This document shows, one piece after another, positions 16,535 to 25,039 of a stretch of 64,000 nt of DNA. Each line of letters begins with the position of its first letter. Positions within the stretch are counted from its first letter, which is position 1. This DNA is from Novosphingobium indicum (lineage in GTDB: Bacteria > Pseudomonadota > Alphaproteobacteria > Sphingomonadales > Sphingomonadaceae), in contig NZ_BMLK01000019.1 in the NCBI RefSeq assembly GCF_014645195.1, positions 26,319 to 90,318 of the forward strand, given 5' to 3'. Under the pieces are notes generated by a model. It worked only from the letters and a program-made list of their open reading frames with translations. It made no database searches and was not told where the DNA came from. The position numbers and the translations under genes were made by a program.

Positions 16535-18397
16535 TCAACGCTCGGCAACGTAGCGACCGGGCGCATCCTCGATAACGCGATCGCCGCGGCCGCCTGGCCT
16601 GCGTTTTCCTCGGGCCGAAACCTCTGTCGAATCCAGCTTGCCGATCCACTCGCGCCAGTGCGGCCACCAGCTTCCCGGATGCTCGCTGGCCCCGGCGACG
16701 AAGTCTTCGAGGGTTTCGGGCGATCCATCGTTGGTCCAGTACTGGTACTTGCCCGATGACGGCGGGTTGACCACCCCCGCGATGTGTCCCGACCCGGCGA
16801 GCAGGAAAGTCCACGGGCCGGACAGATAGTGCGTCAGTTTCCAGACGCTTTGCGGCGGCGCGATATGATCCTCGCGCCCGGCCTGGATATAGACGGGTGT
16901 TGCAATGCGGTGAAGATCGACCGGAACCCCGCAAGCCTGAAGCGAGTCCGCCACAACGAGCCGGTTGTCGCGATAGAGATCGCGCAGGTAGTCGCGGTGC
17001 CAGCGTGCAGGCAGGTTGGTGACGTCGCCGTTCCAGTGCAGCAGGTCGAACGCCGGATGCTCCTCGCCCTTGAGGTAGTTCTTCTCGACGTAGCTCCAGA
17101 TCAGGTCGTTCCCGCGCAGCGCATTGAACGTCGCGGCCAGATAGCGCCCGTCGAGATAGCCCTCGGGCGAGAGCTTGCCGACCGTCTCGATCTGCTGGTC
17201 ATCCACGAAATGCTTGAGGTCGCCCGCCTCCTCGAAATCGACCTGCGCGGTGAAGAACGTCGCGCAGGCAACCTTGTCGGCTTCGCCCTTGCGCGCCAGT
17301 ACGGCCAGCGTCGCCGCCAGCGTCGTCCCCGCCACGCAGTAGCCGACGGTATGGACCGCAGGCACCTTGAGCCGCTCGCGCACCACGTCGATCGCCTCGA
17401 TCTGGGCCTTGATGTAATCGTCCCAGACCATGTCCGCCATCGACGCATCGGCCGACTTCCACGACACCATGAACACGGTTACGCCCTGCTCCACCGCCCA
17501 GCGCACGAAGCTCTTCTTGGCGTTGAGATCGAGGATGTAGAACCGATTGATCCACGGCGGGAAGATCACCAGCGGCGTCTTGAGCACCTTATCAGTCGTA
17601 GGGGTGTACTGGATGAGCTGAAACAGCGGCGTTTCGTACACGACCTTGCCCGGCGTGACGGCAATGTTCTCGCCTAGCACGAAGGCGCCGGGACGGCTGT
17701 GTGTCAGCTGCCCCTTGCGCATGTCGTCGAGCATGTTCTGCAGGCCGCGCACCAGGCTTTCGCCCTTCGTCTCGCTGGCCTTGCCCAGCGCGACCGGGTT
17801 GGTGAAGGGAAAGTTGGCGGGGCTCAGCGCATCGACGATGGCATTCGTCGCGAACTCGAGCTGCGCCTTCCGTGCGGGATCGAGCCCTTCAACCGATGCG
17901 GCCATGTCCTTGATGTTGTCGCTCAGAAGCAGATAGAGCTGGTGAAGGACCGCAAAGAACGGCTGATTGCGCCATTCCGGATCGGCAAAACGCCGGTCCT
18001 TGCGCGGCAGTTCGGGTGCTTCCTCCGCGTTTCCGGCCGCTTGCGGACCGAGCCCATACTGTCCGAGTACCGCGTTGGTGAGCGCAAGGCCTTCTTCCCA
18101 GAGGTTCTGCTGCACCTCGGGATTGGCCAGCGGCAATTGCCGGAACACCGCCTCCGCCGTGGCGACCCATTTCACCGGATCGACATAGTGCGGCGGACTG
18201 TCCTTGGCCTTTTCCAGCTGTTCGACCTGGAACTCGGTCCAGATCGACTGCATGCGGGCGGCAATCTGGGCCCATTGCACCGCGGTTTCGGCTTCCTGCG
18301 TCCCCTCGGCGGGAACCATGGCTCCGAACAGGGTCGCGAGGCTTTCGGTCTGGGTGCTCAGGACGTTATTCAAAAGGTCGCTGGCATCGCTCGCCAT
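16535..18397 (-). CDS. phaC: Class I poly-beta-hydroxyalkanoate synthase PhaC
   Basis: PhaC polymerises 3-hydroxyacyl-CoA into polyester granules. The 620-residue protein has the alpha/beta-hydrolase core with the lipase-like box GYCVAG carrying the catalytic Cys, the Asp in GREDHIAP and the His in SGHIAGVVNPP. The conserved VIFPPWINRFYILDL stretch is present. Length matches class I enzymes (about 590-640). ATG at 18397 is used; a TTG two codons upstream is also in frame. The phasin gene follows on the same strand. Confidence 0.95.
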   Translation of the reverse strand: MASDASDLLNNVLSTQTESLATLFGAMVPAEGTQEAETAVQWAQIAARMQSIWTEFQVEQLEKAKDSPPHYVDPVKWVATAEAVFRQLPLANPEVQQNLWEEGLALTNAVLGQYGLGPQAAGNAEEAPELPRKDRRFADPEWRNQPFFAVLHQLYLLLSDNIKDMAASVEGLDPARKAQLEFATNAIVDALSPANFPFTNPVALGKASETKGESLVRGLQNMLDDMRKGQLTHSRPGAFVLGENIAVTPGKVVYETPLFQLIQYTPTTDKVLKTPLVIFPPWINRFYILDLNAKKSFVRWAVEQGVTVFMVSWKSADASMADMVWDDYIKAQIEAIDVVRERLKVPAVHTVGYCVAGTTLAATLAVLARKGEADKVACATFFTAQVDFEEAGDLKHFVDDQQIETVGKLSPEGYLDGRYLAATFNALRGNDLIWSYVEKNYLKGEEHPAFDLLHWNGDVTNLPARWHRDYLRDLYRDNRLVVADSLQACGVPVDLHRIATPVYIQAGREDHIAPPQSVWKLTHYLSGPWTFLLAGSGHIAGVVNPPSSGKYQYWTNDGSPETLEDFVAGASEHPGSWWPHWREWIGKLDSTEVSARGKRRPGGRGDRVIEDAPGRYVAER

Positions 18398-18589
18398 GGG
18401 CAATCGAACTCCTTGCTGTGCCTTGCCGATGTGGCCGCTGGGAACGCTCGTGTCGAGTCCCTAACAGGCACCTTTGACAGCACTTCGTGTTACAATCTTT
18501 GCAACGATCGGGCATTTGCGCAACGAGCGTAATCCCCTACAGGGGCGGGGCGGCGCTCATGCCGCGCTATTTATGGATTTAAAGAGGCC

Positions 18590-19789
18590 ATGGAAGACGA
18601 GTTCTACCGCATCAAGCGCCTGCCGCCCTATGTCATCGCCGAAGTCAACGCGATGCGTCACGCGGCACGCCAGGCGGGCAGGGACATCATCGACCTCGGC
18701 ATGGGCAATCCCGACCTGCCGCCGCCCGATCACGTGATCGACAAGCTTTGCGAAGTCGCGCGCAAGCCCGACGCCCATGGCTATTCGCAGTCCAAGGGCA
18801 TCCCCGGCCTGCGCCGCGCCCAGGCGAACTATTACGCCAACAGGTTCGGCGTCGAACTCGACCCCGAAAGCGAAGTGGTCGTCACGATGGGCTCGAAGGA
18901 AGGGCTCGCCAGCCTCGCAACCGCAATCACAGCGCCGGGCGACGTGGTGCTGGCCCCCAACCCCAGCTACCCGATCCACACGTTCGGCTTCATCATCGCC
19001 GGCGCGACGATCCGCTCGGTCCCGACCACGCCGGACGAACGCTACTGGCACTCTCTCGACCGGGCGATGGCGTTCACTGTGCCGCGTCCCTCGATCCTCG
19101 TGGTCAACTATCCGTCGAACCCGACGGCCGAGACCGTGGATCTCGCCTTCTACGAGCGTCTCGTCGCATGGGCGAAAGAGAACAAGGTCTGGATCCTGTC
19201 CGACCTCGCCTATTCCGAACTCTACTACGACGGCAATCCGACCCGCTCGATCCTCGAGGTGCCGGGCGCGAAGGACGTTGCGGTCGAGTTCACCTCGATG
19301 AGCAAGACCTATTCGATGGCCGGCTGGCGCATGGGCTTTGCGGTGGGTAACCAGCGCCTGATCGCGGCGATGACCCGCGTGAAGTCCTACCTCGACTATG
19401 GCGCTTTCACCCCGATCCAGGCGGCAGCCTGTGCCGCGCTCAACGGACCGCAGGACATCGTCGAGCGCAACCGCCAGCTCTACCAGAAGCGGCGCGACGT
19501 GATGGTGGAAGCCTTCGGCCGAGCCGGGTGGGAAATCCCCAGCCCCAAGGCCTCGATGTTCGCATGGGCTCCGCTGCCCCCGGCGCTGAAGGAAATGGGC
19601 AGCCTGGAATTTTCCAAGCAGCTTCTGACCCATGCCGAAGTCGCTGTCGCACCCGGAGTCGGATACGGCGAGGACGGAGAAGGCTATGTCCGCATCGCCA
19701 TGGTCGAGAACGAACAGCGCCTGCGACAAGCCGCCCGCAACGTGAAGCGGTATTTGACCTCCATGGGCGTAAATGCCCCGGTTTCCTGA
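18590..19789 (+). CDS. alaC: PLP-dependent aminotransferase, AlaC-like
   Basis: The 399-residue class I/II aminotransferase strongly resembles glutamate-pyruvate transaminase AlaC: YRIKRLPPYV start, HGYSQSKGIPGLRRA, GSKEGLASL, NPSYPIHTFGF, and the PLP-lysine motif SMSKTYSMAGWRMGF. It should convert pyruvate and glutamate to alanine. Some members of this subgroup are annotated as LL-diaminopimelate aminotransferase, which cannot be excluded. It stands alone, divergent from phaC. Confidence 0.9.
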   Translation: MEDEFYRIKRLPPYVIAEVNAMRHAARQAGRDIIDLGMGNPDLPPPDHVIDKLCEVARKPDAHGYSQSKGIPGLRRAQANYYANRFGVELDPESEVVVTMGSKEGLASLATAITAPGDVVLAPNPSYPIHTFGFIIAGATIRSVPTTPDERYWHSLDRAMAFTVPRPSILVVNYPSNPTAETVDLAFYERLVAWAKENKVWILSDLAYSELYYDGNPTRSILEVPGAKDVAVEFTSMSKTYSMAGWRMGFAVGNQRLIAAMTRVKSYLDYGAFTPIQAAACAALNGPQDIVERNRQLYQKRRDVMVEAFGRAGWEIPSPKASMFAWAPLPPALKEMGSLEFSKQLLTHAEVAVAPGVGYGEDGEGYVRIAMVENEQRLRQAARNVKRYLTSMGVNAPVS

Positions 19790-19909
19790 GGTAAACTACC
19801 ATATAATGTGGAAAAACCACATGCACGACCTGTAAGACAATAGGAGTTGTCCAAAGCGCCTGCGCGCCCGATCCTTTTTCCCACACCGTGATTGAAAAGT
19901 GGGGGATTA

Positions 19910-20650
19910 ATGGGCTCGACGGAACCTTTTGGAAGGACGCCCTTTCAATTTTGCTGGCTGGGGGAAGGCCCTCTTCCCTCAGCCCTCGACCTGCGACGCC
20001 GCGGGTGGACACAGGATCTGGACCGCACCGCAAGGTGCGGATGCCTCGGCCTGATAAACGCCGGGGATCTCGACAGCATTTCATGGATGGGCGTGCTTTC
20101 GTCCTACTCGGCGCGTGACCGGCGGTTCATCGTTGTGACCGGGGTCAAGCGGGCACACGAGCGTGCCACGCTGTTGCAGCTCGGCTTCGGCGACGCCCTG
20201 CCCGAGGTTCTCGCTATCGAGGAACTCGACGCGCGGGCCGGACGGGTTGCCGATGCGATGAACTGGTTGCCGCGCATGCGCCGGATCGGGACGCTCCAGC
20301 TCGACCTGCTGGCGCGCGAGGGATACGGCAATGGCCGCCCGCTCAACCTAAACCCTCGCGAATTCGCGCTGCTCTGGCGTCTGACCGACAGTCCGAACCG
20401 AACCGTCAGCAAGCAGGCGCTGATCCAGGACGTGTGGCGCATGGGTTTCGTTCCGGAAACGAACAGCATCGCGGTGCACATGTCTCGCCTTCGCCGCAAG
20501 CTGGGCTTTGCCGGGCTTACCGGCGTGATCGAGACTGCCTCGGAAGGCGGCTACAGCCTGCGCATCGCAGATGAATTCGGTCTGCCGAACAATTTCCGAT
20601 CGGACGACATTGCGGATGCCGACGAAGAGCGGATGTCAGCCCGGCTTTGA
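19910..20650 (+). CDS. Orphan winged-helix (OmpR-type) regulator with degenerate receiver-like N-terminus
   Basis: The last 100 residues form an OmpR/PhoB-type winged helix, with LNPREFALLWRLTDSPNRTVSKQALIQDVW, then VHMSRLRRKLG and GYSL. The N-terminal 120 residues are receiver-sized but show no clear phospho-acceptor Asp pocket and no Lys in the normal place, so phosphorylation control is doubtful. ATG at 19910 is favoured because a G-rich SD lies just before it. There is no adjacent histidine kinase. The 3' end overlaps mobA by 15 bases, convergent. Confidence 0.7.
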   Translation: MGSTEPFGRTPFQFCWLGEGPLPSALDLRRRGWTQDLDRTARCGCLGLINAGDLDSISWMGVLSSYSARDRRFIVVTGVKRAHERATLLQLGFGDALPEVLAIEELDARAGRVADAMNWLPRMRRIGTLQLDLLAREGYGNGRPLNLNPREFALLWRLTDSPNRTVSKQALIQDVWRMGFVPETNSIAVHMSRLRRKLGFAGLTGVIETASEGGYSLRIADEFGLPNNFRSDDIADADEERMSARL

Positions 20651-21160
20651 AAGCGCTGCGAGATCGGCGGGCGTGTTGATGTTGGGAATGTCCATCGGAA
20701 TCTCGACCCTGCGCGCGCCGATCTTGCCCGCAAAGTTCAGCATCGAATGCCGCTCTGCGCTGTGGAGCAGGTCTTCCAGAACGGAAGCGGCAGACGCCAG
20801 CCAGTGGCCGATCACCGGCTGCGCCGCAAGACAGGCCGGCGCCGGGGACAGTCGCTGCAGCAGGTCATCCGGCAAGGTTCCTGCGTCCACGCCGCAGGTC
20901 AGCACCGTCTCGTAGCCTTCATCGACAGCATGGCGCAGCGCCGCCGCCAGCCCGCCGAGCGGCCCCATGCCCGGACCAGGCCAGTCGGGGTGGGTCGGTG
21001 CCGGCGCCAGTTCGCGACCGACCACGATCACATGCTCGCACCAGCCGGACAGGGAATCGACGGCAAGCGCCAGCAGCGTATGCCCCCCCAGTTCGGCAAG
21101 CGCCTTGTCGCTGCCGAAACGGCTGGACATTCCCCCGGCGAGAACGGCTCCTAGGATCAT
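20636..21160 (-). CDS. mobA: Molybdenum cofactor guanylyltransferase MobA
   Basis: MobA attaches GMP to molybdopterin to form the MGD cofactor. The 174-residue protein starts with the nucleotide-binding loop GAVLAGGMSSRFGSDKALAEL (Gly-rich with Arg and Lys), has the GPLGGLAAAL motif near residue 75, and the CGVDAGTLP metal site where Asp is conserved. The C-terminal NINTPADLAAL is typical of the family. Start at 21160 (MILGAV) gives the standard N-terminus. Confidence 0.9.
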   Translation of the reverse strand: MILGAVLAGGMSSRFGSDKALAELGGHTLLALAVDSLSGWCEHVIVVGRELAPAPTHPDWPGPGMGPLGGLAAALRHAVDEGYETVLTCGVDAGTLPDDLLQRLSPAPACLAAQPVIGHWLASAASVLEDLLHSAERHSMLNFAGKIGARRVEIPMDIPNINTPADLAALSKPG

Positions 21161-21369
21161 GGAAATTGCTCCGCAGTCTGAGGGAAAGATGCCCGGCATC
21201 ATACGCACGGGAGGGCCCCGGAAGAAAGGCCCGAGCCATCAGCCGGTTGCATCATTGGGGCAGCACACCCGCAATCCGCGAACGCCCCCGCGCGATTTCC
21301 GGCAGAACGCGCGAATCTGAGTTGCACCCCGCCCGATCCGTTGCTAGGCGCGCATTCCTCCACACGGAT

Positions 21370-21443
21370 GGCCCGATGGCGGAGTGGTGACGCAGCGGAC
21401 TGCAAATCCGTATACGCCGGTTCGATTCCGGCTCGGGCCTCCA
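21370..21443 (+). tRNA. tRNA-Cys (anticodon GCA)
   Basis: A full cloverleaf folds here: acceptor GGCCCGA pairing with TCGGGCC, the anticodon stem GCGGA/TCCGT enclosing loop CTGCAAA with anticodon GCA, a T-arm GCCGGTTCGATTCCGGC, and an encoded CCA end. Its 3' end is next to a tyrosine integrase that points toward it, so it is the probable attachment target of the mobile element. Confidence 0.93.
21425..21443. other. Probable left attachment site (attL) in the tRNA-Cys 3' end
   Basis: Elements with this integrase family recombine at tRNA 3' ends and rebuild the tRNA. The integrase gene starts only 60 bases beyond the tRNA and faces it. The exact core cannot be set because the matching right repeat is outside the window; no second copy of the tRNA 3' end was found up to base 64000. 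Confidence 0.5.
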
Positions 21444-21503
21444 TCCCTTTCATTTTTCTTTTTAATTTGAATTAGTTACGAGGAAAAATGTCTAACCCGA
21501 TGT

Positions 21504-22676
21504 CTAACTTTTTCCAAGGTTAGACATTTGCCACGCCGACAGAGCCGATTTTGCGGCCTCCGCCAGTGCATCTTCCTTTTTGGTTTCAGGCAGTTTCTCC
21601 CAATCCGAGACTCGGGCGATAGCGGCCGCTGCAAGACGTCTTTGCTCAGCGCCACGGACATAGATTGCCACCTCTTCATCGCGGCTGTGGCCAGATACGG
21701 ACTTAAGGCCTTGCTGGCTCGTCTCAACGTCAGCCAGACGCCGCATCATCGCCTTTCGCAGGCCGTGCGCCGTGCACTGATGCAATCCGGCCTCGTCACA
21801 TCGATCTCGAAACCAGTTTCCAAATCCTGCATTGGTGAAAGGACGCCCGAGTTCATTCAGAAGGAAGCAGTCTGCTCCTTCGGGCAATGGGGGCATGGCG
21901 ACGATTGCTTCGAGTAGCTGAGGTGCGACGGGTAATCCCAGGACCTTCCCGCCCTTGGATTGGCTGAGTTCAATTCGCCCGGTCGCCACATGCCTGGGGC
22001 CAAGATGAATAGCATCGATCCGGCGCTGCCCAGTCCACAACATCAATTCCATCGCAAGCCGAGCGCGAGATCCTAGAGGATGGCATTCGCGATACTGTTC
22101 AATGTCGCCCTCGGTCCAACTGTAAAAGCCTTTGGAACGTTCGCCGGGAGCGATCTTGATGCGATCGGCCAGAGTTGCAGGGTTGCGATCTATCATCCGG
22201 GATTTGACGGCGAAATCGAAAAGGCGGACCAATTCCTTGCGGAGCTTGCGGGCGGCCTCAACGCCGCCTTCCATTCGCGAGCCGACCTTCCGCCGTTCCA
22301 TTTTTCGCTGCAAGATGGCCTCAACATGCTCGAATTCCAGATCAGCAACTGTGCGATGGCCATGCTCCTTCCTGAATTTCTCCAGGATGCCGCGAATTTT
22401 TCGCTGTGTCGTTTCAGTCGGACCTAGCCGTGTCGGCAAAGAACAATAGCGTGCCACGAGGTCATCAATAGTCCCCGGAGCACTGCGCTTAACTTTGACT
22501 GGTGCGGCGACTTCCCGACCATCGAGGCATGCCCGATATTCTTGTCGAAACTCCTCGGTTCCCAACTTGGATTTGAAATAGTGGCTTTCGAATCCGGTGC
22601 GCCGAAAACGCAAGCGCTCCTTGCCGTGGCGGTCGATAAACGCCGTCACGTATTTGGGCAGAAATCGGCGTCTCAT
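21504..22676 (-). CDS. int: Tyrosine-type site-specific integrase
   Basis: The 390-residue protein has an N-terminal arm-binding region, a core-binding SAM-like domain (about 85-190) and the catalytic domain. The visible catalytic residues are Arg in TGQRRIDAIHLG, the H-x-x-R of HGLRKAMMR, His in SGHSRDEEVAIYV and the nearby Tyr nucleophile in AIYVRGAEQ. It would insert and excise the element at tRNA-Cys. Its start overlaps the upstream small ORF by 4 bases. The arrangement int-proximal-to-tRNA is typical of ICEs. Confidence 0.9.
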   Translation of the reverse strand: MRRRFLPKYVTAFIDRHGKERLRFRRTGFESHYFKSKLGTEEFRQEYRACLDGREVAAPVKVKRSAPGTIDDLVARYCSLPTRLGPTETTQRKIRGILEKFRKEHGHRTVADLEFEHVEAILQRKMERRKVGSRMEGGVEAARKLRKELVRLFDFAVKSRMIDRNPATLADRIKIAPGERSKGFYSWTEGDIEQYRECHPLGSRARLAMELMLWTGQRRIDAIHLGPRHVATGRIELSQSKGGKVLGLPVAPQLLEAIVAMPPLPEGADCFLLNELGRPFTNAGFGNWFRDRCDEAGLHQCTAHGLRKAMMRRLADVETSQQGLKSVSGHSRDEEVAIYVRGAEQRRLAAAAIARVSDWEKLPETKKEDALAEAAKSALSAWQMSNLGKS

Positions 22677-22858
22677 CGCAAAAGATCGTCCCAGCTGTTC
22701 TCACGCTGAGGCATCGCCGCGCCGGGGGCAGAAACTGCATGAAGGATGATTCGCCCGTTGGGATCAATTTCGATCCGGCCGACATGCATGCCGGCGGCCT
22801 CGGCTGCCTTGATGGCGCGAGTAAGGTCTGACTGTTTGAAACGGGATGGTTGCGTCAT
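22673..22858 (-). CDS. Small protein upstream of and overlapping the integrase gene
   Basis: A 61-residue ORF (start at 22858, MTQPSRF; an alternative start at 22894 adds 12 residues) overlaps the integrase start by 4 bases in ATGA fashion, so the two are translationally coupled. The N-terminal region DLTRAIKAAEAAGMHVGRIEIDPNGRIIL is helical then beta, a pattern common in small proteins encoded beside phage and ICE integrases. It might be a recombination directionality or DNA-binding factor, but no family is recognised. Confidence 0.6.
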   Translation of the reverse strand: MTQPSRFKQSDLTRAIKAAEAAGMHVGRIEIDPNGRIILHAVSAPGAAMPQRENSWDDLLR

Positions 22859-23594
22859 TGCCGAACCGGTCTCAGTTCGAATGGCACGTTCCATCCGCTC
22901 AGACCTCTGCCACTCCCTCCCCTTCCAACTTCGCTCTTATGGCCGACATCGAACCAAGTGCTTCGCGTGGGCTTGATGCGCGACAAGCGTAAGCGTTTGG
23001 CAAAGCGCGCCTGGCATTTCGCGAACGCCGCGCCTGCCAACCGGACCGTTTCTGATGAACTGGTTGCGACGAGCGTATCTCTAAAAGGAAATGGTCCCGC
23101 TGGTGCGGCAGTGCCCCCTACACACCGCAGCGCATGACCGTTGCGCCAACGATGACGTCGACGGCTGCAAGGGCCAGCAGTGTCTTGGAAGTGGATGACA
23201 TCCAAGTCGCGGGTTCCTCACGGATTGCCCGGCGCGGTGTCATGAAGCATCTAAAATGTTATACGAATTTCGATGCCAATGGAATGAGCAAATCGAGCCC
23301 GCTGATCGTCACCGCTATAAGCACATGAGCCGTTGAAATAGACCGCCTCGATTGCGTAACAAAAATGTCATGATCCAATTTGCGGCCAGTAGTATATTCA
23401 TGCCGTTGATCGCGAGTCCGAAATCGGGACTGGTTGCGGTCATATTGGTCAGGGCGCGCGCACGTTGGTTGTCCATGGCCACATCTACAACCTGCAGGCG
23501 ATCAGCCTGGCTGAATGGAAACGCTTCGAAGTAGCGAGAATAGACTGGTCGCCAGCCAAACCGAATGCCTGCGCTTCAACAGGGGAAGTGCTGC
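22859..23594. other. Stretch without a convincing gene between integrase module and luxR
   Basis: About 735 bases hold only short open frames with no recognisable domain and no good start signal. It probably contains the promoters of the integrase unit and of luxR. The right half is less GC-rich than the flanks. I see no repeat, tRNA or transposase remnant in it. Confidence 0.5.
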
Positions 23595-24362
23595 ATGTTT
23601 ATCGGTTCAGAGCTTATCGAGTTTTTTCTCTGCCTCGGCCAGGTGCGCTCGGATGCGGACTTCTTTGACCTCATGCTGGAAACGACCCGCAGGCTGGGCT
23701 TCGAGCAATTTGCTTTCGTCAGCCATGTCGATCTTGTTGCTGCGGCCCACGAGGCGGTCGCAATATCAAACTACCCTGACGGCTGGGTCGAGCGGATCCT
23801 GACCGAGCGCTATTATCTCGACGATCCGGTACATGCCGCCAGCATCGGTCGCAACACGCCCTACGCCTGGCATGCCATCGGCGCGGAGATGATTCAGAGC
23901 AGACGTCAACGAACCATCCTCAAGGAAGGTGCCAGTTTCGGGCTCCAGGACGGCGTCACCGTGCCGGTCCATTCGCCGGGGGAATACCGTGGGACCTGCT
24001 CCTTCGCGACCTCGCAGCCTGTTTCCATGACCCCGCATATTCAGGGGGCTACGCATATCGTCGCAGGCTTTGGTTTCGAGACTGCGCGCAAACTGGTTCG
24101 CATGCGGCTAGGCCTTGAGCGGACGATGCCTACCCTGCCCCGGCTCAGCCCGCGCGAGGTAGACTGCGTGGGCCTTGTCGCATCCGGCATGGGAGATACC
24201 CAGATCGCGCACGCCCTTGGGCTCTCCGAAGCCACAGTCCATCAGCACATCACCGGCGCCATGCGCAAATGCGGCGTTTTCAAGCGGACTGCGCTGGTAT
24301 TCCGGTCCTTGTTCGATGGACACATCTGCTTTCACAGTCTGCGCCGGACATCCTCTAAATAG
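23595..24362 (+). CDS. LuxR-family quorum-sensing regulator
   Basis: The 255-residue protein has an N-terminal autoinducer-binding domain, with the conserved ligand-site pattern of Trp and Asp in YPDGWVERILTERYYLDDPV, and the Trp of AWHAIG. A C-terminal LuxR helix-turn-helix follows (LSPREVDCVGLVASGMGDTQIAHALGLSEATVHQHI). It should bind an acyl-homoserine lactone made by the adjacent synthase. ATG at 23595 is used as an SD (AGGGGAAG) precedes it. A palindrome overlaps its stop codon. Confidence 0.9.
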   Translation: MFIGSELIEFFLCLGQVRSDADFFDLMLETTRRLGFEQFAFVSHVDLVAAAHEAVAISNYPDGWVERILTERYYLDDPVHAASIGRNTPYAWHAIGAEMIQSRRQRTILKEGASFGLQDGVTVPVHSPGEYRGTCSFATSQPVSMTPHIQGATHIVAGFGFETARKLVRMRLGLERTMPTLPRLSPREVDCVGLVASGMGDTQIAHALGLSEATVHQHITGAMRKCGVFKRTALVFRSLFDGHICFHSLRRTSSK

Positions 24363-24366
24363 AGGA
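24351..24366. promoter_or_regulatory. lux-box-like palindrome upstream of luxI
   Basis: TCCTCTAAATAGAGGA is a perfect 16-base palindrome spanning the luxR stop codon and lying about 58 bases before the luxI start. That spot and symmetry fit a LuxR-type operator driving luxI. It could also be a weak stem-loop. No second copy was noted upstream of luxR. Confidence 0.45.
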
Positions 24367-24424
24367 ATTTTCGCGAAGGTCCGTTTCACTGATCCTGTCG
24401 TCATCACAACAGGAGATGGCGAAC

Positions 24425-25039
24425 ATGGCCCACATCATTCAAGGCGGATGGGCGGCAGCGCAAGGCGCGCTGCTTGCCCAGATGTACCAGGAACGCAAAC
24501 ACGTATTCATCGACCTCCTGCGCTGGGACCTGCCCGCGCTCGATGGGCGCTATGAAATCGACCAGTTCGACACGCCCTCGACGATCTATCTCATCATCGC
24601 GGGCACCGACGGCAAGCATCTGGGCTCGCTGCGGCTCTTGCCGACCACCCAGCCCCATGTACTGGGAGATATCTTCCCGGGCCTGTGCGATCGGGGGGCT
24701 CCGAGCGCACCGGACGTGTGGGAGATTTCGCGGCTATGCCTGTCCCGCAGCATCCGGGCGGCCGAGCGGCTGTATGTTCGCAATCAACTCGCGACCGCCC
24801 TGACCCGCTTTGCTCAGGACAATGGCATTCGCGCTTACTGCTGCGTGGCCGACATGCCCTGGTACAACCAGATCCTCTCGTTCGGATGGCGCTGCGAGCC
24901 TCTTGGCCTGCCGCAGGATCTTTCCTGCGGCATGATCGCCGCCCTGATGATCCACATCGACGACGAAACGCCCGGGCGACTGGAAGCGGCCGGGATCTGG
25001 TCTGAAAAACTCGCACCCCTTGTGGCGCTGAGCCAGTGA
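24425..25039 (+). CDS. Acyl-homoserine-lactone synthase (LuxI family)
   Basis: LuxI enzymes make acyl-homoserine lactone from SAM and an acyl donor. The 204-residue protein shows the family residues: the Arg and Trp in YQERKHVFIDLLRWD, the DQFD motif (YEIDQFDTP), the SLRLLPTTQP segment, and the Glu and Arg in VWEISRLCLS. ATG at 24425 is chosen because an AGGAGA SD lies nine bases upstream; an ATG at 24416 directly abuts the SD. The PhyH-family gene overlaps its stop codon. Confidence 0.93.
   Translation: MAHIIQGGWAAAQGALLAQMYQERKHVFIDLLRWDLPALDGRYEIDQFDTPSTIYLIIAGTDGKHLGSLRLLPTTQPHVLGDIFPGLCDRGAPSAPDVWEISRLCLSRSIRAAERLYVRNQLATALTRFAQDNGIRAYCCVADMPWYNQILSFGWRCEPLGLPQDLSCGMIAALMIHIDDETPGRLEAAGIWSEKLAPLVALSQ

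Noticed and set aside
19806..19822. Hairpin ATGTGG-AAAAA-CCACAT downstream of alaC
   Set aside because: The stem is short and no T-run follows, so it is not a convincing terminator.
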